64,000 nucleotides of DNA from Hyphomonadaceae bacterium (GTDB lineage Bacteria; Pseudomonadota; Alphaproteobacteria; Caulobacterales; Hyphomonadaceae), in contig JANSYM010000003.1 in assembly GCA_024742355.1 (NCBI GenBank), forward strand, positions 139,351 through 203,350. Reading direction: 5' to 3'. The notes below the pieces were generated by a model. It saw only the letters and a list, made by a program, of their open reading frames with translations. It had not been told where the DNA came from and ran no database searches. Of the stretch, positions 57,544 to 64,000 are shown piece by piece. Made by a program: the position numbers and the translations under genes. Position 1 is the stretch's first letter. The number at the start of each line of letters is the position of its first letter.

Positions 57544-58292
57544 GCCTGAAACAAATGCTCCGCGATCAGACGCCTCTGGTCGGTACGTTTTTGAAGACAC
57601 CATCGGCGATGGTTTGCGAAGTCTTGGGTCGAAGCGATTTGGATGTAATCTGTCTCGATGCCGAGCATTCGCCATTCGATCGCGGCGATATCAATGATTG
57701 TGTGCTCGCCTTGCGGCATGTGGGTAAGCCGAGTCTAGTGCGCATCCCGGCCAATCGGCCTGAGCAAATTCTCAACGCGCTCGACTGCGGGGCGACGGGT
57801 GTCTTGGTGCCGCATGTGATCACAGGCGAAGATGCCGAGTCCTTGGCTGGAAACGCGCATTTCGGAACGGGTCGTGGCTATGCCGGCTCGTCTCGCGCAG
57901 CGGGATATGGCGCGCGCAATATGGCTGAGCACAAAGCCAGAAGCGCCGAGGAAACGGTGGTCATCGCGCAAATCGAAGACGCCGAAGCGCTCGACAATCT
58001 CGATGCGATTTTTGCTGCCGCGACCATCGATGCCTTTTTTATTGGGCGGGCCGACTTGTCGGTGTCGCTTGGCGCAGATGGGCCCAACGACCCTCAAGTC
58101 ATTGAAGCCGTCGAGGCGATCTGTGCCAAGGGTAGAGAGGCGGGTGTCTCAATTGGCATGTTCACAGGGAACCTGGATGAGCTGCCAAAATGGTGCGCTG
58201 CTGGAGCGAGCCTTTTTCTGCTCGGGTCAGATCATGGATTCATGCTGACCGGCGCAGCGCAAATGGCCAAGCAGGTTCGGTCTCACTTCTAG
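57540..58292 (+). CDS. HpcH/HpaI family aldolase
   Basis: 250 residues from ATG 57540, coupled to the MetE-like gene. Class II metal-dependent aldolase of the 2,4-dihydroxyhept-2-enedioate type: GTFLKTPSAMVCEVLGRSDL, the DAEHSPFDRGD metal-ligand region, GVLVPHV and FIGRADLSVSLG. It would cleave a 2-keto-3-deoxy acid to pyruvate and an aldehyde. End converges with the amidohydrolase gene (4-base overlap at 58289-58292). Confidence 0.87.
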   Translation: MSLKQMLRDQTPLVGTFLKTPSAMVCEVLGRSDLDVICLDAEHSPFDRGDINDCVLALRHVGKPSLVRIPANRPEQILNALDCGATGVLVPHVITGEDAESLAGNAHFGTGRGYAGSSRAAGYGARNMAEHKARSAEETVVIAQIEDAEALDNLDAIFAAATIDAFFIGRADLSVSLGADGPNDPQVIEAVEAICAKGREAGVSIGMFTGNLDELPKWCAAGASLFLLGSDHGFMLTGAAQMAKQVRSHF

Positions 58293-59185
58293 ATGCGATA
58301 AAAGCGCTCCGCCACGGACCTGAACATCTGATCGCGCTCGCTTGGCGAGTACGCACCGCAAATGCTCAGATAGGTGCCCATCGTGTCTTCGTAGGATGCG
58401 TAGAGTTTATCGACCGGGAAGTTCGATCCAAACGCAACCCGCTCCGGGCCAAAAATCTCGATCGCGCGATGGATGAGCGGGGCTATTGAGTCCGGCGTCC
58501 AGTCATGTTGAAACATGCCGAAACCGGAGAGCTTGCAGATCATGTTTGGAAGGTCGGCCAGCGCTTGTAGCCCGCGAGTCCATTCGGCGAGGCTGGGCTC
58601 ATCAAACGCGCTCAAAGAGCCGCCATGACAAAGCGCTACTTGCAAGTTGGGGACTTTCGCAAACAGCGCCGCTGATGCTTGCATCAATGGCGGCGTCAAC
58701 TGCAGGTCAAAAGAGAGGTCTTTCTTTGCCAGAGCGCGCAGACCTTGTTCAAACCTGGTATCGCTTAGCAGTGCGGATGTGCCGGTCTTGCGATCTTCTT
58801 CGGCGCTGCGTCCGATGATCTGACGAACGCCGCGAACGGCTGAATGCGCCAGATGAGTGTCCAGCTCAGCTTCAACGGATTCACTGGTCAGATCACAGAA
58901 TGGAATTATCGCCGTTGGCAATCCAAACTGGTCTGCCTGGTCTTGCAGCCAGGCGGTCTCGTTGACGCTGTCATCAACCTCAACGCCAACCTGAATATGA
59001 ACTGATTTCTTGACCGGGATCGCGCCGAAATCGGCCCTCAGGTCAGAAACGTGATAGTTCTTTTGAATTGGCGCAGGATCACCAAAGAAACGAACCACGC
59101 CGCGTTCGGAGAGCCAGGTGTGTCGACACGCATCAAGGTCCCACAAATGGTGGTGGGCGTCGACAAGGTAGGGCAGGTCAGTCAC
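58289..59185 (-). CDS. amidohydrolase (fuconolactonase/rhamnonolactonase-like)
   Basis: 298 residues from GTG 59185, which overlaps the previous gene's stop (GTGACTGA); the long frame up to 59263 would run inside that gene. The start VDAHHHLWDL carries the first metal-binding His pair, the segment ALCHGGSLSAFD a later one, and FGSNFPVDKLYASY the end-of-barrel Asp region changed to Asn. Amidohydrolase-2 proteins of this kind open sugar lactones or cleave pyrone-type rings. Last gene of the bicupin operon. Confidence 0.82.
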   Translation of the reverse strand: MTDLPYLVDAHHHLWDLDACRHTWLSERGVVRFFGDPAPIQKNYHVSDLRADFGAIPVKKSVHIQVGVEVDDSVNETAWLQDQADQFGLPTAIIPFCDLTSESVEAELDTHLAHSAVRGVRQIIGRSAEEDRKTGTSALLSDTRFEQGLRALAKKDLSFDLQLTPPLMQASAALFAKVPNLQVALCHGGSLSAFDEPSLAEWTRGLQALADLPNMICKLSGFGMFQHDWTPDSIAPLIHRAIEIFGPERVAFGSNFPVDKLYASYEDTMGTYLSICGAYSPSERDQMFRSVAERFYRI

Positions 59186-60245
59186 GCTGATATCTCGCGG
59201 TCGCAATTTGGCGGCGCAGCGCGATGTCATCCCAAATCGTGATTTGCTCGCGCACACGACCATTCATGACGCGGAAATGCGTCACACCAAGAATGTAGAC
59301 AGGCGCGTCGCTTGGCTGCCCATAGCGCCCTGCGCCGCTATGTGTTCCGGTTGCGGCCCAGCGCAGCGACACATCGCGCGCCTCACCAAGATATGGGATG
59401 TCCGCGACATGATCGATCGATACTGTCAAATCCGGAAAGGCCTTGCGCAACGCCGCGCACCAGCTCTGGATCTGATCGGGTCCATATAGAGACACATCGC
59501 CTGGGAAAGACGCCCCAACGCGATAGTCATACAGCGCTTGCAGCTGCTCCAGATCCGCGCCGGAAAACGACGCGCGCAGAGCTTTTGCGGCAACTGCAAC
59601 CGCATCAGATAGATCTGTAGCGACCGCGTCGCCAGAAAGAGCTGCCTCACGGTTCGCTGCATGGAAATCGATCAGACTGAAACTGTTCACCTTGTCGGCC
59701 TGCGCCTGCTCTTTGGCGACACGGTCTGGATCGAACCCGAGCTGCTGGACGGCAGCCAGATTGTCTCGCACAAGCCATTCTTCGATGACGCGGTTATCCT
59801 TGCACAGACACTCAGCGATTGTCTGAATTCTTAACTGCTTGCCCGTCACCGGGCCGAACTCGCTTGGCCCCTCATTGGTCATCTTGGAAGTGATGAGGTG
59901 CGACGAATAGAATGCGCCATCCCCTTCGTCCGACCATATCACATTGTCCGCGTCGAGGCGGCGGTCGGGAAACGCTTTCAAGGTCGCCCAGGTGTTCTCA
60001 ACTACGGTTTGCGCTCCAGCAATGTCGCCGGCCATCGTATGAATGGCACAATCTTCAGCATACCAATCGAGACATTTCTCTACGTCGCGATCATGCCAGA
60101 TCCGCTCAGTGATGCGGATAATATAATGCGGGAAGTCGACAAACTCGTCATCAAAGCCGGGAAGGTCCATGCGGCGCTCCAGGCCAGGCGCCATCATCTC
60201 GGCAATATCTGTGGTCGCGACATGGGTGATCGGTTTCTTGCTCAT
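59178..60245 (-). CDS. tandem SnoaL/NTF2-like protein
   Basis: 355 residues from ATG 60245 (AGGA 5 bases upstream). Two NTF2-like folds in one chain: residues about 40-180 (YIIRITERIWHDRDVEKCLD, TWATLKAFPDRRLDADNVIW, EWLVRDNLAAVQQLG) and about 230-350 (ADLEQLQALYDYRVGASFPG, AALRKAFPDLTVSIDHVAD, REQITIWDDIALRRQI). The SnoaL superfamily holds cyclases, isomerases and dehydratases with few fixed residues. In this operon it may shape or isomerise an intermediate; two domains suggest a pseudo-dimer. Downstream of the SDR gene by 7 bases. Confidence 0.78.
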   Translation of the reverse strand: MSKKPITHVATTDIAEMMAPGLERRMDLPGFDDEFVDFPHYIIRITERIWHDRDVEKCLDWYAEDCAIHTMAGDIAGAQTVVENTWATLKAFPDRRLDADNVIWSDEGDGAFYSSHLITSKMTNEGPSEFGPVTGKQLRIQTIAECLCKDNRVIEEWLVRDNLAAVQQLGFDPDRVAKEQAQADKVNSFSLIDFHAANREAALSGDAVATDLSDAVAVAAKALRASFSGADLEQLQALYDYRVGASFPGDVSLYGPDQIQSWCAALRKAFPDLTVSIDHVADIPYLGEARDVSLRWAATGTHSGAGRYGQPSDAPVYILGVTHFRVMNGRVREQITIWDDIALRRQIATARYQRD

Positions 60246-60252
60246 ACTATTC

Positions 60253-60978
60253 CTATTGTGCGGTCCAGCCGCCATCGACCACAAGGGAGTGGCCGGTAAT
60301 CATCTTGCCTGCGGGGCCACATAGATAAAGCACGGCTTCAGCAATGTCCTCGGTGCTGGCAACCGTGCCAAGCGGGATCATGCGTTTCACGAAGGCTGAA
60401 AATTCCGGATCCGCCAGCATTGGTTTGGTCATCGGTGTTTCGACAAAAGTCGGTGCAACCGAATTTACACGAATGCCCTTTTCAGCGAGTTCCACCGCCA
60501 TCGCTTTGGTTAGGCCTTCAATGGCATGCTTGGTCATGCAGTAAACGGTTCGCTTGGGCGATCCGACATGACCCATCTGAGAACTGATATGCACAATGCG
60601 TCCGCCCGATGGCATGACGCCAAGCGTCGCGCGTGAAACGCGATAGGTGGTACGCACATTCAGATCGAGCATGCGATCAAGATCTTCATCGGTGACGTCG
60701 GTCATCGGTTTGGGAATATTGGTACCAACATTGTTGACCAAAATGTCGATGCGCTCCTGGCTCGCAATGAAGTCCAGCAATGCGTCAGATCCCGCGTCTC
60801 CTGTCCACGGCGTACAGCGCTCAGAGAATGACGCGGCGAGGTCATCCATCGCCTCCGACGCCCGCGCGACTGGAATGATCTCTGCTCCCGCGTCGTGCAA
60901 AGATTCGCAGATGGCTCGCCCAATACCGCGACTTGCACCGGTGACAACGGCTCGCTTGCCGCTCAAGTCTTGGTTCAT
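60253..60978 (-). CDS. SDR family oxidoreductase
   Basis: 241 residues from ATG 60978, overlapping the bicupin stop (ATGA); GTG 60984 is the alternative. Motifs: VVTGASRGIGRAICESL at about 12, NNVG near 80, YCMTKHAIEGLTKAM with the catalytic Tyr/Lys, and MITGHSLVVDGGW at the end. It oxidises a secondary alcohol such as a sugar or hydroxy acid. Together with the amidohydrolase it resembles the dehydrogenase plus lactonase steps of non-phosphorylative sugar routes. Confidence 0.9.
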   Translation of the reverse strand: MNQDLSGKRAVVTGASRGIGRAICESLHDAGAEIIPVARASEAMDDLAASFSERCTPWTGDAGSDALLDFIASQERIDILVNNVGTNIPKPMTDVTDEDLDRMLDLNVRTTYRVSRATLGVMPSGGRIVHISSQMGHVGSPKRTVYCMTKHAIEGLTKAMAVELAEKGIRVNSVAPTFVETPMTKPMLADPEFSAFVKRMIPLGTVASTEDIAEAVLYLCGPAGKMITGHSLVVDGGWTAQ

Positions 60979-61967
60979 GTCCACTCGACTTCTGGAATAT
61001 TGTCGCCTCCGCGAACCGCGACGAGCCGTGCTGCGACATCGTTTGCATTTGTGAGCGATCTCGTCGCGCCAATTGGGAAGGTGATCGTATCGCCAGCCGT
61101 GAGGATTGTTTTCTCACCGTCTAAAGTGACGATGATCTTGCCCGATTGAACGAAATATACGTCGGCAACGCTCAAGCTATGCGCGGGAAGCGTTGTTCCC
61201 GGCTCAATGTCCAATTCGCTAAGTGTAAACCCATGCGACCAGTCGATTGGCTTGGGGCCAATCAATGCGGTCTCGCGGATCCCATTGAGCGTGTTGAATG
61301 GCCCAAAGTTCACACTGGCGCCGGATCGAATCACGCACGCCTCTAACTCAGCGTTGCCAAAAACATCCAGCGCGGCAACTTGAGCTTCCGTCGTGACTGG
61401 CATCACCGCTTTTCCAGCAGGAACTTTCTCGCCCTTATTGATATCAATCAACATACCGTCTTCGAGAAGGATCAAGCCATAATCCCGCGCCATATCGAAT
61501 ACTTTTGGAGCCCACAGCACATGGCCAGGATCGTCACCGCCTAGAACCGCCCAAAGAAAACCATCACTTTCGCCAATATTGGTGAAACCCCGAAAGACAT
61601 TCGTTGGGATCGAAATCAGGTCTCCCGGCCCGAGGCAGATCTGGGCGTCATCGGCGTTTTCACCAAGGTCAAATCGCCACTGGCCTGTGTGGACGTAGAA
61701 GACTTCAACGGTCTCGTGGCTGTGTTGCGAGTTGGTGCAACGCGGCGGTTGGCGCGCGCCGCCAATGTTGAAGCCGTGTGGCTCAGCAATATGAACATGC
61801 TGGTTTGGATTTTCCGATACGCCAGGACCGATAATGGTGAAGTTTTCTTTCTTGTCAGAGCCGGGCGTGCGTGTGTCAATAAATGCATCATAGCACGGTT
61901 CAAGTTCGGCATAGCGAACGATCCGGTCTTCGATTTTGGAGCGTTCCTGTACAATAGTATCTGGCAT
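60975..61967 (-). CDS. bicupin (gentisate-dioxygenase-like) protein
   Basis: 330 residues, first gene of a four-gene operon (bicupin, SDR, NTF2, amidohydrolase). Two cupin barrels: the first with HSHETVEVFYVHTGQWRFDL (about 83-102) and LGPGDLISIPTNVFRGF, the second with LPAHSLSVADVYFVQSGKII (about 252-271) and LTAGDTITFPIG. The first has metal-type His/Glu ligands (H.H....E); the second keeps only part of them. It may be a metal dioxygenase or isomerase. Operator O6 stands 35 bases upstream. Confidence 0.8.
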   Translation of the reverse strand: MPDTIVQERSKIEDRIVRYAELEPCYDAFIDTRTPGSDKKENFTIIGPGVSENPNQHVHIAEPHGFNIGGARQPPRCTNSQHSHETVEVFYVHTGQWRFDLGENADDAQICLGPGDLISIPTNVFRGFTNIGESDGFLWAVLGGDDPGHVLWAPKVFDMARDYGLILLEDGMLIDINKGEKVPAGKAVMPVTTEAQVAALDVFGNAELEACVIRSGASVNFGPFNTLNGIRETALIGPKPIDWSHGFTLSELDIEPGTTLPAHSLSVADVYFVQSGKIIVTLDGEKTILTAGDTITFPIGATRSLTNANDVAARLVAVRGGDNIPEVEWT

Positions 61968-62001
61968 GGCGATGATCCTTCTATGCCTATGCTTATCAGT
62001 T

Positions 62002-62017
62002 TTGCATTCGAAGTCAA
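62002..62017. promoter_or_regulatory. LacI-type operator O6
   Basis: TTGCATTCGAAGTCAA, identical to O2. It overlaps the last bases of the hydrolase gene (stop at 62014-62016) and lies 35 bases before the bicupin start. Confidence 0.78.
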
Positions 62018-62769
62018 TTTGGTGTTTCTACGACTTCGAGTTTGCAGTTTCCGTTTCTTGTGGCGTAAGCGCCTGGTCGCGCGAGCAACTCGAGAATCGC
62101 GCCCGATACCGCCTCTGGCTGTTCAAGCGTAGAAATGTGCCCACAGTTCGAAAGCACGGTTAGCTGCGACGCTCCAATTCGATTTGCGATTTCCTCGTGG
62201 CGGTCGATCGGACAGACTGTATCGTCCGCACCTGCAATCACGAGCGTTGGGCAAAGGATCGACGACGCTGTCTCGAGATAGGCGTCCCGAATGGTCAAAG
62301 CCATCGTTTGCCTGCAAAACACATCCTTACCGAGCGCCACTCCCATGGCTTCCAATAGTTCGAGGCGCTCCGGCGTCCTGTTCAAAGGGGCCAGATATTG
62401 AGGTTTCAGCTCCTCGCGCAGTACTAGATCGAGTTCACCGGCGGCAACCCGTCCCAGTTGCTTCTTTCTTGCTAGTCCGGCTGCATCGGCGCGAGCAGTT
62501 GTATTCATGAGTGCGAGATGCGTGACGCGCTCCGGCGCTTGTTTGTAAATCTCCAAAGCGACAATCCCGCCCATCGAGAGACCGGCGACGGCGAACCTTT
62601 TGGGAGCATCTTTCAATACCATTTGAGCCATACGCTCGATCGAACAGGCCTGGGTCAAATCGCCCACGGAGCAAGCGACCCCTTTTCTAGAAAGCGCTTC
62701 AATCTGGGGGCGGAACAACCGCCCATCGCACATGAAACCGGGAAGAAATACGACTGACTGACGTTTCAT
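62014..62769 (-). CDS. alpha/beta hydrolase
   Basis: 251 residues from ATG 62769; a longer frame up to 62847 would cross operator O7. Motifs: VVFLPGFMCDGRLFRPQIEA at the start, nucleophile elbow AGLSMGGIVALEIYKQAPER (about 88-107), Asp in VIAGADDTVCPIDRHE and His in LSNCGHISTLEQPEAV. No signal peptide. Likely an intracellular ester or C-C bond hydrolase in the same route; similar folds act on ring-cleavage products and enol lactones. Faces sdaA across O7. Confidence 0.83.
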   Translation of the reverse strand: MKRQSVVFLPGFMCDGRLFRPQIEALSRKGVACSVGDLTQACSIERMAQMVLKDAPKRFAVAGLSMGGIVALEIYKQAPERVTHLALMNTTARADAAGLARKKQLGRVAAGELDLVLREELKPQYLAPLNRTPERLELLEAMGVALGKDVFCRQTMALTIRDAYLETASSILCPTLVIAGADDTVCPIDRHEEIANRIGASQLTVLSNCGHISTLEQPEAVSGAILELLARPGAYATRNGNCKLEVVETPN

Positions 62770-62811
62770 GACACTGATTCCATGGCTGGCAATCTCTGAT
62801 AAAAGCACATA

Positions 62812-62827
62812 TTGCATTCGAATGCAA
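62812..62827. promoter_or_regulatory. LacI-type operator O7 (perfect palindrome)
   Basis: TTGCATTCGAATGCAA, identical to O4, between divergent hydrolase (start 62769) and sdaA (start 62848) genes, so one site can control both. Confidence 0.82.
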
Positions 62828-62847
62828 AACGGGAAGGTGCTTGTCAC

Positions 62848-64000
62848 ATGTTATCTGTCCTAGAAGTCTTTCGGGTGGGAATCGGCCCATCCAGTTCCCA
62901 CACGGTCGGGCCAATGCGCATCGCTCGACGCTTCATGCGCTCGGTTGCTAGTTTGCCGGAATTGAAAGCGGGCCGGCGGCTCGAAGTCTCACTGAGAGGG
63001 TCGCTCGCGTTCACAGGCGAAGGGCATGGAACTCCGAGGGCCGTAACACTCGGATTGCTCGGATTTGACCCCGAAACAATCGATTTGGACCGCGCCGCTC
63101 AGGCGCTGCAGACACTCACCCACAGCAAGCGTTTGCAGTTGACCGCTGACATAGAACTCGATTTCGATCCTGCGCGCGACATTGCAATGGATTTTGAGCA
63201 GCCTGCCGATCTCCATCCAAACGAAATGGAGTGCTGCATACTAAACGAGCAAGGTGAGCGGCTGGTATCGGAAGTGTTCTATTCCACAGGTGGCGGTTTC
63301 ATCGCATCGCAAGCGCAATTGAAGAGGCCCGTCGAAAGCGACTTTGTAACAGCAGGGAGCTCCGTTCCCTTCGAATTTGGCTCAGCGGCAGAATTGCTCG
63401 AGCATTGTGAACGAGAAGGGGTGAGTGTTCACGAGATCGTTCTTGCAAATGAGGATGCCAAGCGAGCACGACTGGCGACAAAATCCGCACTGGCTGAAAT
63501 CATGTCCGTCATGATGAATTGCATCGATCGCGGACTAGAAACCGAAGGCATTCTTCCGGGCGCGCTCGAGGTAACCAGGCGCGCTCCTAAACTTTGGGGC
63601 AAACTTTGCGCGCAGCTGCGGGCGAATGAAAAAGAACAACTCTTCGATTGGCTGAACACTTATGCCATGGCGGTCAATGAAGAAAATGCCGCAGGCGGCA
63701 AAGTTGTGACCGCGCCGACAAATGGCGCAGCGGGAATAATCCCCGCAGTCCTGAGACACTATTGCGCTGATAGCCCGAGATCAGTGCAGGATGTCGAAAC
63801 GTTCTTGCTTACAGCCGGCGGTATCGGCCTCCTTTATAAACAACGCGCTTCGATTTCTGGCGCAGAGATGGGATGCCAAGGCGAGGTGGGCGTTGCCTGC
63901 TCAATGGCGGCGGGCGGCCTTGCGGCGGTGTGGGGAGGTACGCCGCAACAAGTGGCGCAAGCGGCCGAAATCGGGATGGAGCACAATTTAGGATTAACCT
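62848..64000 (+). CDS. sdaA: L-serine ammonia-lyase (3' partial)
   Basis: 384 codons open to the window end; ATG 62848 follows GGGAAGG. Start [20 protein letters not shown] is the signature of one-chain iron-sulfur L-serine dehydratases. The catalytic alpha part shows [20 protein letters not shown] and [20 protein letters not shown] with Fe-S cysteines; a third is expected beyond the window. It converts serine to pyruvate and ammonia. Under operator O7, it suggests that the pathway yields serine or uses the enzyme on a related hydroxy-amino acid. Confidence 0.93.
   Translation, partial: MLSVLEVFRVGIGPSSSHTVGPMRIARRFMRSVASLPELKAGRRLEVSLRGSLAFTGEGHGTPRAVTLGLLGFDPETIDLDRAAQALQTLTHSKRLQLTADIELDFDPARDIAMDFEQPADLHPNEMECCILNEQGERLVSEVFYSTGGGFIASQAQLKRPVESDFVTAGSSVPFEFGSAAELLEHCEREGVSVHEIVLANEDAKRARLATKSALAEIMSVMMNCIDRGLETEGILPGALEVTRRAPKLWGKLCAQLRANEKEQLFDWLNTYAMAVNEENAAGGKVVTAPTNGAAGIIPAVLRHYCADSPRSVQDVETFLLTAGGIGLLYKQRASISGAEMGCQGEVGVACSMAAGGLAAVWGGTPQQVAQAAEIGMEHNLGLT

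Overview
The window looks like chromosomal DNA of a marine, oligotrophic alphaproteobacterium, probably of the Hyphomonadaceae/Maricaulaceae/Caulobacterales type. This rests on family content: three long TonB-dependent receptors each heading a catabolic locus, a CC0125/CC1285-type lipoprotein, a short class III PHA synthase pair, a FixK/FNR-type regulon and TPR-sulfotransferases. It is inference, because no rRNA or other marker gene is present. Two genes run off the ends: an RND/HlyD-type adaptor on the left and an L-serine dehydratase on the right.

Layout. (1) 1-8.65 kb: adaptor tail, CoA-transferase, then a low-oxygen/stress set. This set holds an Fnr/FixK-type regulator, a glycerol dehydrogenase, a host-attachment-family protein, an MgtC/DUF4010 membrane protein, a small lipoprotein, two mono-haem cytochrome c lipoproteins and Hsp20. 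Fnr/FixK-like boxes lie in front of several of them. (2) 8.86-12.1 kb: a small accessory island. Two direct copies of a tRNA-Met 3' half flank an unknown gene, a gene with an HEPN-like RNACSH motif and a 24-codon hydrophobic micro-ORF with its own terminator. A tRNA-Gly 3' half and two families of short repeats follow, arranged like arm-type sites of an integrase attachment site. No integrase is present. (3) 12.1-14.2 kb: PHA synthase operon phaE-phaC-GNAT. (4) 14.3-27.9 kb: a lipid or ester catabolic locus with a TetR regulator and operator-like repeats, TonB receptor, paired acyl-CoA dehydrogenases, secreted lipase, acyl-CoA synthetase, esterase, SDR, a thiolase-like/enoyl-CoA hydratase fusion and a Crp-type regulator. 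(5) 27.94-29.37 kb: a frameshifted IS3-family element that has cut off all but the C-terminal end of a DUF4386-like gene.

(6) 29.7-48.0 kb: a beta-galactoside locus with an exported GH2 beta-galactosidase, TonB receptor, Na+/sugar symporter, galT, galK, an exported ADP-ribosylglycohydrolase-fold protein and an (alpha/alpha)6 glycosidase. Inside it sits a group of an Asp/Asn beta-hydroxylase-like protein, a TPR-sulfotransferase, a propeller-like protein and a LysR regulator. (7) 48.1-64.0 kb: a catabolic regulon for an unidentified substrate. Seven near-identical 16-bp palindromes built on TTGCATTCGAATGCAA stand in front of a TonB receptor, a symporter, a HisD/HpsN-like dehydrogenase with a lacI gene, a MetE-like zinc protein with an HpcH/HpaI aldolase, a bicupin/SDR/tandem-NTF2/amidohydrolase operon, an alpha/beta hydrolase and sdaA. 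The set reads as outer-membrane uptake, inner-membrane uptake, stepwise oxidation, lactone hydrolysis and aldol cleavage, and serine or pyruvate release, all under one LacI-type regulator. I know of no described pathway with this combination, and it is the best candidate here for an undescribed system.
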